This document shows, piece after piece, positions 43,229 to 54,150 of a stretch of DNA of 64,000 nt. Position numbers and translations under genes: made by a program. The notes beneath the pieces are model-generated. The model was not told the DNA's origin, did no database searches, and saw only the letters and a list, made by a program, of their open reading frames with translations. This stretch comes from Tilletia caries (lineage: Eukaryota > Basidiomycota > Exobasidiomycetes > Tilletiales > Tilletiaceae), in NCBI GenBank assembly GCA_032718865.1, contig JALUTQ010000001.1, positions 1,426,001 through 1,490,000 of the forward strand, in the 5' to 3' direction. Within the stretch, counting starts at the first letter, position 1. The number at the start of each line of letters is the position of its first letter.

Positions 43229-45901
43229 TCACTCCTTCCCACCCTGAAGCGCCTTCATCCGCGCCTCCGCAGCCCTCGCCCGTTTCTCCCGCTCAATCCG
43301 CGCACGCACCTCCGGCGTGATCCCCGCCTGCTGATCCACAGCCTGCCGCAGCGCACTCGGCGCATTCGTCCCGCCCGACCCTCCACCCAACCGATTCGCG
43401 ATCTGGCTCGACGGCTTGGGGATGGTAGCTGGAGCTGGAGCTGGAGCAGGAGTCGGGTCCTGTACGGGTCCGCCCTTCGCAGTAATCGCCGTCTCCCTCG
43501 CCCTCGCCTTCTCCCGCAACAAATTCCGGCGCTCCTTCACCTTCCCCCCGCGCTTCTCCTCCATCTCCCCCGTGAGCGCACTAGGCACCCTCGCACCCCC
43601 AGGACCCATCTGCGCCCACTCGGCCCAGTCCGGCTGCTCGGCCATCAGCCGCCGGAACACGTCCCGCACGGCACGGGCGGAGGCGAGGTCGTATGCGGTC
43701 CGGTGCGGGATCGCCGGTGCGTCTGATGATGATGAGGGCGGGGTTGTGGTGCGGCGGTGTAGGGGTGCGATTGGTGCGGCTGGGTCTGCGCGGCGCTCGA
43801 TGAGGAGGTATTGCACGATCTCTTCTACGCCTGCTTCGGCTGCGAGCTGGAGGAGGGTGTTGGGGACCGAGGTCGGGATCGCTTCTACCGCCGCCGCCGG
43901 TGTGTCTCCATTCTCGCCCGGCCCCGCGTCTGACAGCTCGTCCAGCGGAATCCCAGCTTCCTGAGCACGCCACCACAGCGGGAAAGGCGTGTCGATGTTC
44001 TTTTGTTCTGTGACATTCGATTTGTCATCACCATCGGCAAGAGCAGGTCCCCAGCCCCCGCCACGCTTGACGAGCTCGTCCTCGTACTTGGACAAGAAGT
44101 CAACAAGGACGTCGACCTTCCCCTTACGCACCATATCCACCATGCGTAGGAACCGATCCCGTCCCGCGCGTTCTCGATCTGAGAGAACGACCGCCTTGCG
44201 CTTCGTAATGCTAGACTCAGCTTCTCCCGCCGCCGCTGCCGCCGCGTTGGAAGGAGCACCACCGCGATTCCTGCGCTCAGCCGCAGCGCGTCCCTTCTCC
44301 CTCTCCACCCTCACATCCTCCTCAAGCACAGCCAACTCATCCGGATTCCAAGAGCGAACCCTCACCCGGCTCAACTCAGCCCACACCCGTACACACTCGC
44401 CCAGCGTCGGCTTGCGCGTCTGCACAGGGATGGAGACGACGGTGTCGCTGGCGCGATGTCCATCGAGTGGACTGGGCCCGCCGGATCCCGAGGCCGAGGG
44501 CCAGTTCCAGAGGACGCCGCTGGCAGCGCGTGCACCTGCGCGTACCCATACGCGATCCGTCTGTGCGAGTAAAGTGCGCCAACCGGGTGAACCGAGGGTG
44601 GCGCGGATGTCATCGCGCAGGGACTGCTCGCCGTACCGTCTAAGTTGTGCACCTGCTGATTTAGCGAATTTACCCGATGCGTCCTGGGCGGACTGGGAGC
44701 CGCCCTGTTTGCGTCGGGTGGTGTAGCGGTGGATGGTCTTATGTGCTAGGAGGAGGATGGCGCGGTCTGAGGCCGGCCGGAGGGAGGCTGTGGTGATGAG
44801 TTGTTCTGGGGTCGGTGGGCCGTTGGGGAAGAGTTTGGGCGAGAGTTCGACGAAGGGGTTTAGGGCGATGACCGCTGCTGCGAAGTTTCCGCCGCCGAGG
44901 AGGAGGAGTGTCCATGTTTTGAGCGGGGGGCTGGAGAGGAGGGACTGTTGGAGGGGTGTGATGGCGGAGGAGGATGCTTTGGAGAGGGTTGTTGCTGTGG
45001 TGGTCGTCGCAGCGTCGTCGATCTCTTCTTCCGGCTCGCCGTCGCTATGCACCCGAGGCCGAAGAATCGGATTGTGGCCGTCGTCATCATCGTCTGAGCG
45101 ATGAGGATCAAGCGGGGCAGCGTCCTCGTCTGAGCTCTCGCCTTCTTCGTCAACACTGCTGTCAATGTTGCCGATGCCGGGGATGTAGTCTGCGCCCTCT
45201 AGGACGCGGAATCCGAGACGACGAGCGGCCTCTTGTACGCCCTGTGCTTTGAGTGCGCGTCCGGTGATGGCATGTACGCCGCCCTTGTGTTTGTTCTGGG
45301 CGAGGATGGTACGGGAGAGACCCTTTGGGCGAGTGATGGGCTGTAGCTGAAGCGCGGCGAGATGAGATGCTGGGAAGTCGGCGCTGTCGTTGTGATGAGG
45401 AGCCGAGGGTGGGAGGGTGAAGAGGGAGCGATGCAGGCCGAAGTGCTGGGTGTGCAGGGCTGGGTCTGTGGAGTTGAGCCAGATGAAGGGAGCGTTTGGC
45501 CCTGCTCCGATGGAAGCGTACGCCTGTGCCTGATCGTCGCTGTCGTCTGAGTCCCCGTCCTGGCCATCCTCATCGTTCTCCCCGCCGTTGTCCTTCTTTT
45601 GGGCTGTGGTTTGAGGTGCTCGATCTTGTGGTCTTGGCTTTGGGAATCGGATGCTGAAGGTGGCTGCTGCTGCGTGCGACTGAGGCTGAGGCTGAGGCTG
45701 AGGCTGAGGCTGAGGCTGAGACTGGTGGTGAGACTGCTGGTGGTGGTTACTGCTGTGGATGATGTGCTGTGGCTCTGGATATGGTTCGTTGATCACCGAC
45801 TGGAGCGTGTTGACCGAGAGCAGGAGCGGGACTGGCAGACCGAATGCGTACAGCGGTCCTACCGATGCAGATGCTGATGCTGATGCTGATGAAGACGCCA
45901 T
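43229..45901 (-). CDS. vms1: Vms1/ANKZF1-like peptidyl-tRNA hydrolase
   Basis: Single exon of 890 residues from ATG at 45901 (MASSSASASASASVGPLYAF). Vms1 cleaves the nascent chain from tRNA on stalled 60S ribosomes in ribosome-associated quality control and binds Cdc48. The VLRF1 release-factor-like domain carries HKTIHRYTTRRKQGGSQSAQ, including the GGSQ loop whose Gln is catalytic in the family. Upstream parts of the domain are WTLLLLGGGNFAAAVIAL and FKVHKT-like hydrophobic strands. Ankyrin-like repeats follow near residues 700-790 (NTLLQLAAEAGVEEIVQYLL). The C-terminal basic helix TPEVRARIEREKRARAAEAR looks like the VCP/Cdc48-interacting motif. I could not find the C2H2 zinc finger that precedes VLRF1 in yeast and human proteins. 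The start could be 22 codons upstream at 45967. Confidence 0.88.
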   Translation of the reverse strand: MASSSASASASASVGPLYAFGLPVPLLLSVNTLQSVINEPYPEPQHIIHSSNHHQQSHHQSQPQPQPQPQPQPQSHAAAATFSIRFPKPRPQDRAPQTTAQKKDNGGENDEDGQDGDSDDSDDQAQAYASIGAGPNAPFIWLNSTDPALHTQHFGLHRSLFTLPPSAPHHNDSADFPASHLAALQLQPITRPKGLSRTILAQNKHKGGVHAITGRALKAQGVQEAARRLGFRVLEGADYIPGIGNIDSSVDEEGESSDEDAAPLDPHRSDDDDDGHNPILRPRVHSDGEPEEEIDDAATTTTATTLSKASSSAITPLQQSLLSSPPLKTWTLLLLGGGNFAAAVIALNPFVELSPKLFPNGPPTPEQLITTASLRPASDRAILLLAHKTIHRYTTRRKQGGSQSAQDASGKFAKSAGAQLRRYGEQSLRDDIRATLGSPGWRTLLAQTDRVWVRAGARAASGVLWNWPSASGSGGPSPLDGHRASDTVVSIPVQTRKPTLGECVRVWAELSRVRVRSWNPDELAVLEEDVRVEREKGRAAAERRNRGGAPSNAAAAAAGEAESSITKRKAVVLSDRERAGRDRFLRMVDMVRKGKVDVLVDFLSKYEDELVKRGGGWGPALADGDDKSNVTEQKNIDTPFPLWWRAQEAGIPLDELSDAGPGENGDTPAAAVEAIPTSVPNTLLQLAAEAGVEEIVQYLLIERRADPAAPIAPLHRRTTTPPSSSSDAPAIPHRTAYDLASARAVRDVFRRLMAEQPDWAEWAQMGPGGARVPSALTGEMEEKRGGKVKERRNLLREKARARETAITAKGGPVQDPTPAPAPAPATIPKPSSQIANRLGGGSGGTNAPSALRQAVDQQAGITPEVRARIEREKRARAAEARMKALQGGKE

Positions 45902-46191
45902 CCTGCCTCTCCCTCCGACGGCAGCGAGACTGAGACGCTGGGAGAACGGGAGTCTCAGCAAACACACAGCCAGCTTGGGCGCGAGTTTTGTCTGGAAGTC
46001 GACGTCGACGTCGAGCGAGTCAGCGTGAAGTGAGGGACGGCTGCGACTCGGATAAACACCGTCGGATAATCATCCAATTATCCGCGTTCGTCCGATACTT
46101 TCCCACGCCCATGCCACTACTCGCTCACTCACTGCTCCAACCTTCGAGTTCCAGCACAGATACACACACAGCAAATAGGCAAGGATCCAAG
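45902..46191. promoter_or_regulatory. Bidirectional promoter, Vms1 / Rqt4-like
   Basis: 290 bp between divergent start codons. It contains two closely spaced CGGATAA words (46050-46056 and, as TTATCCG, 46078-46084), forming an inverted pair. Shared regulation of the two quality-control genes is an inference. Confidence 0.45.
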
Positions 46192-47935
46192 ATGGTCAAC
46201 ACAACAGTAACGCGTCTGGCTGAGCTGACAGGTCTCGACAACGAGTCTGTGGAGTCTCAGCTGCTCCCCTTCCTCAGCACCTTCACCAGCCCCGCCTCGC
46301 TCCGGGTGCATCTCGTCGACCTGCTGGGATCGAGCGAACAGGCGGCGAGCTTCATCAGCCAGTATGTTGCTCAGCGCTTCCCCAATGCACCACGCAGTCA
46401 GCCACAGCCATCGTCCAGTCAACCAAGGCAGCAGCAAGCGAAGCAGCACGGCAAACAGAAGCTCACTCCCAAACAGCGACTTCTCCAGCCAGCAACCGCA
46501 AAACGAGTCGTCAAGGAGACACCAGAGGCATTCGGGCCCATCGGAACCGTCTACCACAAGGACAAGGACTTCGTTCTCGACGGATATCGTCGCCCCGCTG
46601 TCATCTCAGCACCGCATGGCCCGGCATCCGTCCCCACCCCTCCGCCCACCAGCGAAAACGAAGCCGCTTCGACGTCGTATCAGCAGCCTACTCTGATAGC
46701 AGCAGCAGAACAGCAACCCACCGCGGATATACCCGCACCCGAACTCGAGACCATCGCGCCCACAGCTGCCATGAGAGAGCTCGATGCCCTCCTTGCAGAG
46801 CTCGTCGTCTCCGAAGACAATCAGGGATCAGCACCTCCAGAGCTCGTCCTGTGCTTCTGCCAAGGTGAGCTACCCACTCACCTCTCAGCTACGTATGCAT
46901 TGGCACTCATCTAACAGGTTAACACCTGCCCGCCTTGCCCCCTTCAAAGGACGCGTACATCCTCTCCACCCACAACAACCCCTCTGCCCAACCTGCGCCC
47001 TCCCACTCTGCACCTCCCTCCTCCCCTCCCCGCTCCACCCGCTCTCCCGCTGCCCCTCCTGCGCACGCTCGCCAATCCTACCACCAACCTCCCCCCTACG
47101 CACCCATCTCATCGCCTCCCTCCAATCCCAGCGGCTCGCCCTTGAGATCGAGGAACGACAGCGGATCGAGCGCGTGAGGAGGGAGAGGCGCGCCAGGGAT
47201 GAGAATTGGAAGGAACGCTCGGCGGCCGCGGAGAATGCGTTTCCTGCTCTTGATGGCCATTCAGGCTCTTCGGGCACGTCGTCCCCTTTCATGACCTCTT
47301 CCCACTCTCATCCTCCCACGGGGACGTACGGTATGGCCGGATATGGTCCACGGTCGAATGCCGTCGCCATCGCCCTCGGCAGACGCGCACCCACGGAGAA
47401 CGAGCGTGCGGCACTACAGCAGCGCACCCATCGTGTTCTTCGAATTCCAACCAAGGGCGCGCCACCGGCTAAAAGGGCGTCCAAGAAAAGCAAGAAGGTC
47501 AAGGCGGAGGGTGCGAAGAACGCGTCGAAAGAGAGTGCTGCCAGGAACAACACCGCCACTCCGACAGCTGCAGTCGTCACTCCAGACGAAGCCGATGAAA
47601 GCGACGACGACGACGACGCGGACGCCGACCTCGGCTCGAGCGCAGTCGAAGTCACCATCACCATCCTCGTGCCAGACACAGACGACGACGGCTGGCCCGC
47701 ACTCGCACACCAAGCTCCCTCCTCCCTCTCCTCCGCTGCTGACGTCGACGACGCACAACAGGCGGCCATCCAACGACAGCGCGCCATGGCTCGTACCGTC
47801 GGAGGTCATCGGCTCCTCGCCAATCCTCGGCTGGAGGCGGGGAGTAGACCGACATATACGGCGCGCAAGGAGCGCGAGGCGAGGAGGGCGGCATGGCTGG
47901 CTGCAGGGGAGGACGGAGGTGATCATGATGAATAG
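46192..47935 (+). CDS. Rqt4/ASC-1 (TRIP4)-like zinc-finger protein
   Basis: Exons 46192..46864 and 46950..47935 give 552 residues. In yeast, Rqt4 is part of the RQT complex, which splits collided ribosomes before quality control. The human relative TRIP4 (ASC-1) does the same and binds nuclear receptors. The diagnostic C2HC5 zinc finger starts at the exon junction: CFCQ|GRVHPLHPQQPLCPTCALPL, then C and SRCPSCARSPI (about residues 221-266). An N-terminal helical domain (TRLAELTGLDNESVESQLLP) resembles the CUE-like part of Rqt4. After the finger there is a charged helix (ERQRIERVRRERRARDENWK), a basic stretch and acidic runs (DESDDDDDADAD). No ASCH domain, which TRIP4 has, is seen, so the architecture matches the fungal Rqt4 form. 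Confidence 0.85.
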
Positions 47936-48192
47936 CTTGAAAACTCAAATAATGCAACACTCAGTCCTCCTTTCTTCCCTTGCCTGTCACCGGTCCACTC
48001 CACTCTTGGAGCAGGTGAAAGAACGAAGTATGCGGGATATATGTATTAGAACGATAATTGGTTGTGTGTGTGTAAGTGAGAGAGTGGTGACAATCAAGTG
48101 CGCCTTCAGAATCCCCCCAGTCAAAAGCACCCCCATAGACGCGTAGTAGACCAACCCTAATCCGCCAGCGCTACATCGCCGGACAGTAGGAA

Positions 48193-49548
48193 TCACTCGC
48201 GCGAGGCGAGCGCCCGTCCGACGACCTCGAAACTGGCAATCATGACCCCGCACGCCGGCGCGACCTTGGCGATGCGGGGCGAGAGACCCTTGAAGAGACC
48301 TGCGCTGCCTTCCTTTGCGAAAATCTCCCTCGCGACGACGAATGTGGACCTCGATTGCGCGCTCGCCCGGGACGTTCTTATTGATGATGTCGTCCCTGAC
48401 GCCGAAGGGGACTCCGAAGACCGACCCCCGACGCGCGCCTCGGTCTGTAACCGCGTCTTGATGACATCAAAAGGCTGGGTAAGCAACGCCGCCGCGCTCC
48501 CACTGATACTCCCACTCGCGAACGAAATCCCAAACTCGGCCGTATGATTCGACGCGTTCCCCTCGCCCAACCCACCGCCGGTCATGAGCCGTTTGAGACC
48601 CTCGTAGCCGGCGAAGTACACAGCAGAGAAGGGGACGTCGCGCCAGAGGGTTGAGCCTAGGCCGCGCCAGAGGACGGTGGGGCCGCCGCGCGCCGTTTCT
48701 TGTGCTAGGGTACGGATGATGCCGGAGAGCGAGGAGGGCGCGGAGGAGGAGGAGGAGGAGGAGGAGGCGGAGGAGGAGGATGGTAGGGAGGACGACGCTT
48801 GTGTTCGAGTGCGGACGAGCTCGAGCGGGGTGACGAGTGTGGCAGACACAGAGCGCGCGAGCGCCCCCGCTGCGAGCGACGACAGGAGCGAATGTGCCGT
48901 CACAGCAGCCGTGCCCGGTATCGGTCCGTTCCGCCTGTCATATGTCGCCGAAGTGGAGTCCGATTTGAGGGAGAGGAAGTAGGTGCGCAGGTAGTCGTAG
49001 CAGGTCATGTACGTCACCTGGGACGGCACAGTCATGACGAGCGTCGGACTCAGACCGCGCCAGAGCCCTCCGGCGCCCTCCGCCCTCCACACCTTCGAGA
49101 CACCATCGAACAAGCCGGTGAGATGCTGATAGCCCGGCCGAGTAGGTAACGATGTAGCGGAAGAAGAAGACGCGGCGGACGCTGCTGATCCCATGGCAGT
49201 CTGCGGCCGGAGTAAATGCGTATGATGTGCATCGAAGGAGAGCGGCGGGGGGACGAACGCGCCCTGGACCTGTAATCGAGTCTTGATGACGTCGAAGGGG
49301 GTCATGAAGACGGAGGTCACGATGGCGCCGGTGAGGGAGGCGATGGCTTTCTGGCTGACGTTCGGCCCGCGCACGTCGACGTCGTCGTCGTCGTCGTCGT
49401 TGTTGTTGGTGGTGTCATTTGATGGTGATGCTCGCTGGTGGCGAGTGTGGTAGGTGTCGAGGGTGACGCGCGACGAGCTGGGCGCGTGCTGGTTGGCCGA
49501 GTAGAGCTCGTACTGTTCCTCCAGCACGTTGTATGCGGTCGCAGCCAT
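48193..49548 (-). CDS. Mitochondrial carrier, SLC25A39/40 (Mtm1) type
   Basis: Single exon of 451 residues from ATG 49548 (MAATAYNVLEEQYELY). Three carrier repeats are seen, with signatures PFDVIKTRLQVQG, PLELVRTRTQ and PFDVIKTRLQTE, so it has six membrane helices in the inner mitochondrial membrane. Long insertions after the first and second signatures (Ser/Ala-rich), the acidic N-terminal extension (a run of Asp at about residues 51-57) and VPSQVTYMTCYDYLRTYF fit the Mtm1/SLC25A39-40 group. That group is linked to mitochondrial glutathione and manganese handling. The substrate assignment is by family resemblance only. It converges with the Rqt4-like gene. The frame extends upstream to 49647 with a second possible start. 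Confidence 0.82.
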   Translation of the reverse strand: MAATAYNVLEEQYELYSANQHAPSSSRVTLDTYHTRHQRASPSNDTTNNNDDDDDDVDVRGPNVSQKAIASLTGAIVTSVFMTPFDVIKTRLQVQGAFVPPPLSFDAHHTHLLRPQTAMGSAASAASSSSATSLPTRPGYQHLTGLFDGVSKVWRAEGAGGLWRGLSPTLVMTVPSQVTYMTCYDYLRTYFLSLKSDSTSATYDRRNGPIPGTAAVTAHSLLSSLAAGALARSVSATLVTPLELVRTRTQASSSLPSSSSASSSSSSSSAPSSLSGIIRTLAQETARGGPTVLWRGLGSTLWRDVPFSAVYFAGYEGLKRLMTGGGLGEGNASNHTAEFGISFASGSISGSAAALLTQPFDVIKTRLQTEARVGGRSSESPSASGTTSSIRTSRASAQSRSTFVVAREIFAKEGSAGLFKGLSPRIAKVAPACGVMIASFEVVGRALASRE

Positions 49549-49975
49549 GGCCAGCAGCGGGTGGGAATTGGGATGAGTGAGTGAGTGAGTGAGTGAGCGT
49601 ACGACCGATGGAAGCTGGCTGACCTCACAGCGAACGTCTTCCCACAAATTTTGAAGCTGGCGAGACGGAGATGGCCATGATCATCGCACAGCCTGAGCCA
49701 GCAACAAGGAGAGTAATATTGTAATAACGTCGTTGTGTCTCGTATCGATGTATTGCGAGTCAGCAAGACAGGAAGGAGAAAGTGAATGAATGTACATAGC
49801 GTATAGGGGAGCTTGAGCTCGAAGCCTGGACCCCAGTCCCGCTCCTCGAGAATGGAGGCCGAAAGAGAGTGTTCCGTCCATCCGTCCGTCCGTCCGAAAG
49901 CAAAGGAGAGGAAAATCCCGCAAATCCCGTAAGATAGCCTGTTTCAAGTTGTACAAATAATGTCGCCGCAGTCCG

Positions 49976-51750
49976 TCAGATGTCGCCTTCCGTTTGCGTC
50001 GGTGCCGGCCCCGCCGCCGTTGCTGCTGCTGAGGACGATCCAGCCGCGTCCGACGCACCGCCGCTCGGATCCGACGTCGAAGGACGAGAAGGACCCTCCG
50101 TCTTGTGCGTGTGAAGGCCCGTCTTAGCGTCCGTCGGCCCAGGAACGACGCTATCCATTCCCGCCGGGTACGCAGGCGGCAGTTCACCTTCGAACCCGTG
50201 ACTCGTCATCGATGGGCCCGCGCCCGCGCCGGGCGAGGTGTTCCCGCTGCCCACCAGAGCTTGGTTGGCCGAGTGCGGCGAACGACCTCCTACGCCCAAC
50301 GCTCCTGCGCCCGCACCGGCACCGGCACCCATGGCAGCAGCCGTCATGCCGATGGGGAAGCCCGCGTACGGAGCTTGTTGGTGTGAAGGCGCGTAATACG
50401 ACATCTCCGGGCTCGCTGCGTTGAAAGGTGGATACGAGGGCTGGCCACTGGCGACCGACATCGGAGGCGAGATCGGTCTCCCCTGGTTCGCCATCGGCGG
50501 GCCGTTGTTGTAGTACGATTGCAAGTTCGCCTGCGGGTCGTAGTTGTTTCCATTCACCGGGTAGGCACCCATGGTAGAGGAGCCACCATACCCGTCGTGG
50601 GATTCATACCCGGAAGCCGCGCCGCCAAACGCGCCACCGGCGGCCAAGCTTCCCGGATGAACAGTAGGCTCGGCATGAGAGCTGTCGTGCATGATCGGGT
50701 TGAACAGCTTGCCGCGCCCGGGCCCTCCGGCGCTCGACTGACTAGGCCCATCCCAGTCCATGGGCTCATCATGCTTATTCCTGCGACGCAGGCAGAAGAG
50801 GAGCAGGAAGCCGAGCAGAGCCAGGCCAAGGACACCTCCGACCACGCCTCCGGCGATGGCGCCGGCATTTGACCCTCCGCCGTTGCTCTGGCCTGAACCT
50901 GAGCTCGGAGGAGAGCTGGTGCTCGTTGGCGTCACCGTGATGACGGTGATGAAAGTGCTCTGCCCTTGGGTGGCCGTCGCAATGGCAGTGAAATAGGTGA
51001 TAGTTCCCGACGTAGATGAGGCGATCGTACTTGCGGTACTGGTAGGGGCCGCGGTAGTCGTCGTAGGCGTGGTAGCTGTGGCCGTGCTCGTGGAGGTGCT
51101 CGTCGTGGTCGTCGTCGTAGTTGTACTGGTAGTCGTAGTGCAGGTGCCGAGGTTGGCAGTGAGGGTGACCTCCGACGTGGACGACGAGTTGGTAGCAGGA
51201 TCGACGACGACATTGCCCCCAGCATCAAGGACGGCGTACTATGGAATTCGAGATGCGCAGCGATTCACAGTCAGATGGGATGAAATGAGGCGTGAACATG
51301 GCGAGTAATTCCTAATCACTCACCACTGCTTGGGCCTCACCACCGCTGGTGAAGGGCGTGGCCCAGGTCGTAGTAATCGAAGTTTGAGGTGTGGTGGATG
51401 AAATGCCCGCGGATTGGAGAGACTGAGAAAAAAGACCGATGTGGATGAAACGTGTAAGATGAGATGCAGTTGAGGGACACTTCGACGAGCTGCAAGACCA
51501 TCGAAGATCAATCCAAAACACTCACAGTCTCAGCCGGCTTTGTCTGTCCGTTCGCGCCGCCGCTGCTCATGGTGAACCGGATCTGTGAACCCTGACTGAT
51601 TTCGCCTTCGGTCAGGGTGACAGTGTAGACGCAGAAGCTGCACGTGAGCTGCGTGATGCTGACTTCGAGGCCGTTTGCTGAGCCGGGAAGGAGGGCCGAC
51701 ACAGCGATGAGGGCGAGAGCGCCCTTGCCGAAGAGACGCATGGCGCGCAT
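49976..51750 (-). CDS. Single-pass cell-surface protein, paralogue A
   Basis: Exons complement(49976..51238, 51324..51422, 51526..51750) are all phase 0, 528 residues. A signal peptide is seen (MRAMRLFGKGALALIAVSAL, cleavage near ANG). A small domain with a CSFC pair follows, then a Thr/Ser-rich stalk (about residues 135-190). One membrane segment (AGAIAGGVVGGVLGLALLGF, about 235-260) is followed by CLRRR and a cytoplasmic tail of about 265 residues rich in Pro, Gly and Tyr. The layout recalls yeast wall-stress sensors and Mid2/Axl2-type proteins, but no named domain is certain. Two paralogues lie at 52581-54150 and 62689-63537. Confidence 0.8.
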
Positions 51751-52580
51751 TGTTCGTACTTTGTGCCACTTGGGTAGGGGAAGAACGTTGGAGGCGAGAA
51801 ATCGAAGAATACGCCTTCGTCCGCTGGAATGTTCGCTGAGATCTGCGGATGTGATGGAGGAAGGGGGCACAACAGCGACAGACAGGAAAAGCGGGTGAGC
51901 TGACAATGCGATGATGGTGGACGGTCTTCCAAAGAACGCAGAGCGGGAAGAGCAGGTCCGTCGTGCGTTTATATACATATGTAGCGGCTAACCAAGAACA
52001 GCCTCAGTGGCAGTCAGGAACGTTAATCTACGACGCTGCCAATTGCCAAGGGGCGGAGTATAATTGATTGCCAGTTTGCGGAAGCCCGAGCAAGAGCCTA
52101 TCTTGGCCCCTGCAGAGTGCGGAAAAGAGTGAGCCGGAGAGTGAGCAGAACTGCAGAACCGCAACCAGCAGTATCCAGCACGGGACCGAGCATGGGTCGT
52201 TGCGAAGTTCGGTGGTCCAAGTGTCGAGCTGTTCGCAGAGGACGGTTATTCTCACGAAATCAGATGAGGTGTCTCAGAAATCGGGAAGGCTGTGCTCGGC
52301 GCTGTGCTCCCGTATTCGGCATCGAGAATCGAGGGGGGGGTCGAAAAAGATGGCTGCCAAGCCGTCGTTGTCTTACCTATAATACGGCAAGCGTTCGCAG
52401 ATGTATCAGCGCATCAGCCATCCTGTCCGTGCCTTGGAGCCTGACAAGTCTACAGCGTTATACCGTCTCTCCATCCATACGTGCGTCCGAAAGCAAAGGA
52501 TATCAATGAATTCCGTAAATCCCGTAAAATATGTAGCCCGTTTCAACATGTACAAGTGTCGTCGCCGCCGCAGTCCTCCA

Positions 52581-54150
52581 TCAGATCTCGCTTTCCGTTT
52601 GCGTTTGCGTGGGTGCCGCGCCCGCCATCGCTGCTTTCGAGGACGATCCGACCGTGTCCGATGCGCTACCGCTCGGCTTCGAGGTCGAAGGTCCGGCAGG
52701 ATCCTCGCTCGTATGGGTGTGAAGGCCCGTCTTGGCGTCCGTAGGGCCAGGAACGACGCTGTCCGGTCCCGCCGGGTACGCAGGCGGCATTTCGCCTTCG
52801 AACTCGTGGCTCGTCATCGATGGTCCCGCGCCGGGCGAAGCTTGGTGCGAAGGCCCTCCTACGCCCAACGCTCCGGCGAAGCCCGCATACGGAGCTTGCT
52901 GGTGTGAAGGGGCGTAGTACGACGTCTCCGGGCTCGCTGCGCTGAGAGGCGGGTACGAGGGCTGGCCACTGGCAATCGACATCGGAGGCGAGATCGGTCT
53001 CGCCTGGTTCGACATCGCCGGGCCGTTGTTGTAGTACGATTGCGGGTTGGCCTGCGGGTCGTAGTTGTTTCCGTTAGCCGAGTGGGCATCCATTGTAGAA
53101 GAGACATACCCGGGAGCTGCGCCGCCAAAGGCGGCACCGGCGGCCAAGCTTGCCGGAGGGACAGTCGGCGGGACATGAGAGCTGTCGTGCATGATCGGGT
53201 TGAAAAACTTGCCGTCCTCTCCGCCGCTTGACTGGCTGGGTCCCTCCCAGATCATAGGCTCCTGGTTCTTCTTCTTGCGACGCAAGCAGAAGAGGAGCAG
53301 GAAGCCAAGCAAAGCCAGGACAAGGATACCTCCGACCGCGCCTCCAGCAATGGCGCCGACGTTGGACCCTCCGCCGTTGCTCTGGTCTGAGTCCGAGCTG
53401 GGAGAGATTGTACTAGTCGGCGCTACCGTGATGATAGTGATGAGCGTTCCCGACGTAGATGAGGTGATGGTTCTCCTAGTGCTGGTAGGTGTGGTCCTGC
53501 TCGTGGTCGTCGTGGTCGTAGTCGTGGTCGTGGTTGTCGTGGTGGTCGTCGTGGTAGTCGTAGGGCAGGTGCCGATGTTGAAATCTTGGGTGACCTCAGA
53601 CGAGGACGACGAGCCGAGAGCGGGATCAACGACGAGATCGCCGGGAACGTCAAGAATGGAGAACTATTGATTCGAGTGCGTATCGATTCACAGTCAGACG
53701 GAGGAAGTGAGGCATGAACATGGCGAGGCATTCCTAATCACTCACCACTGCTTGAGCCTGACCACTGCTGATGAAAGGCGTGGCCCAGGTGGTGGTGATC
53801 GTAGCGAAAGTGTTGCTGGATGTAATTCCCTGGGATTGTACAGACTGGCAAAGATTGGAAATTCAGCCTGCTGTTGAGGAAACTTCGACGAGCTCAAGAC
53901 ATCGGAGATCCATGCAACTCACAACCGAAACCGCCTTTGACTCTCCGTTGGGGCCGCCGGTGGTCAACCTGAACTGAATTAGTGAACCTAGATTGATCTC
54001 GGCTTCAGTCAGGAAGACGGTATATGTGCAGGCGGCGCACGAGAGCGACAAAAGTTGGACTCCGAGGCCATTTGCTGAGCTGGGAAGGAGGGCCGATGCA
54101 GCGACGATAGCGAGAACGCCGCCCTTGCCGAAGAGACGCGTGGCGCGCAT
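52581..54150 (-). CDS. Single-pass cell-surface protein, paralogue B
   Basis: Exons complement(52581..53663, 53746..53844, 53923..54150), 469 residues, with the same exon plan as paralogue A: the 99-nt middle exon is identical in length. Signal peptide MRATRLFGKGGVLAIVAASA, a CAAC pair in the small ectodomain, a near-uniform Thr run in the stalk (about 53490-53570), and membrane segment GAIAGGAVGGILVLALLGFL followed by LRRKKK. The tail (MIWEGPSQSSGGEDGKFFNP) is collinear with A but shorter. It lies in tandem with A, head to tail, about 830 bp away, and its 3' flank also resembles that of A, so a tandem duplication is likely. Confidence 0.8.
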
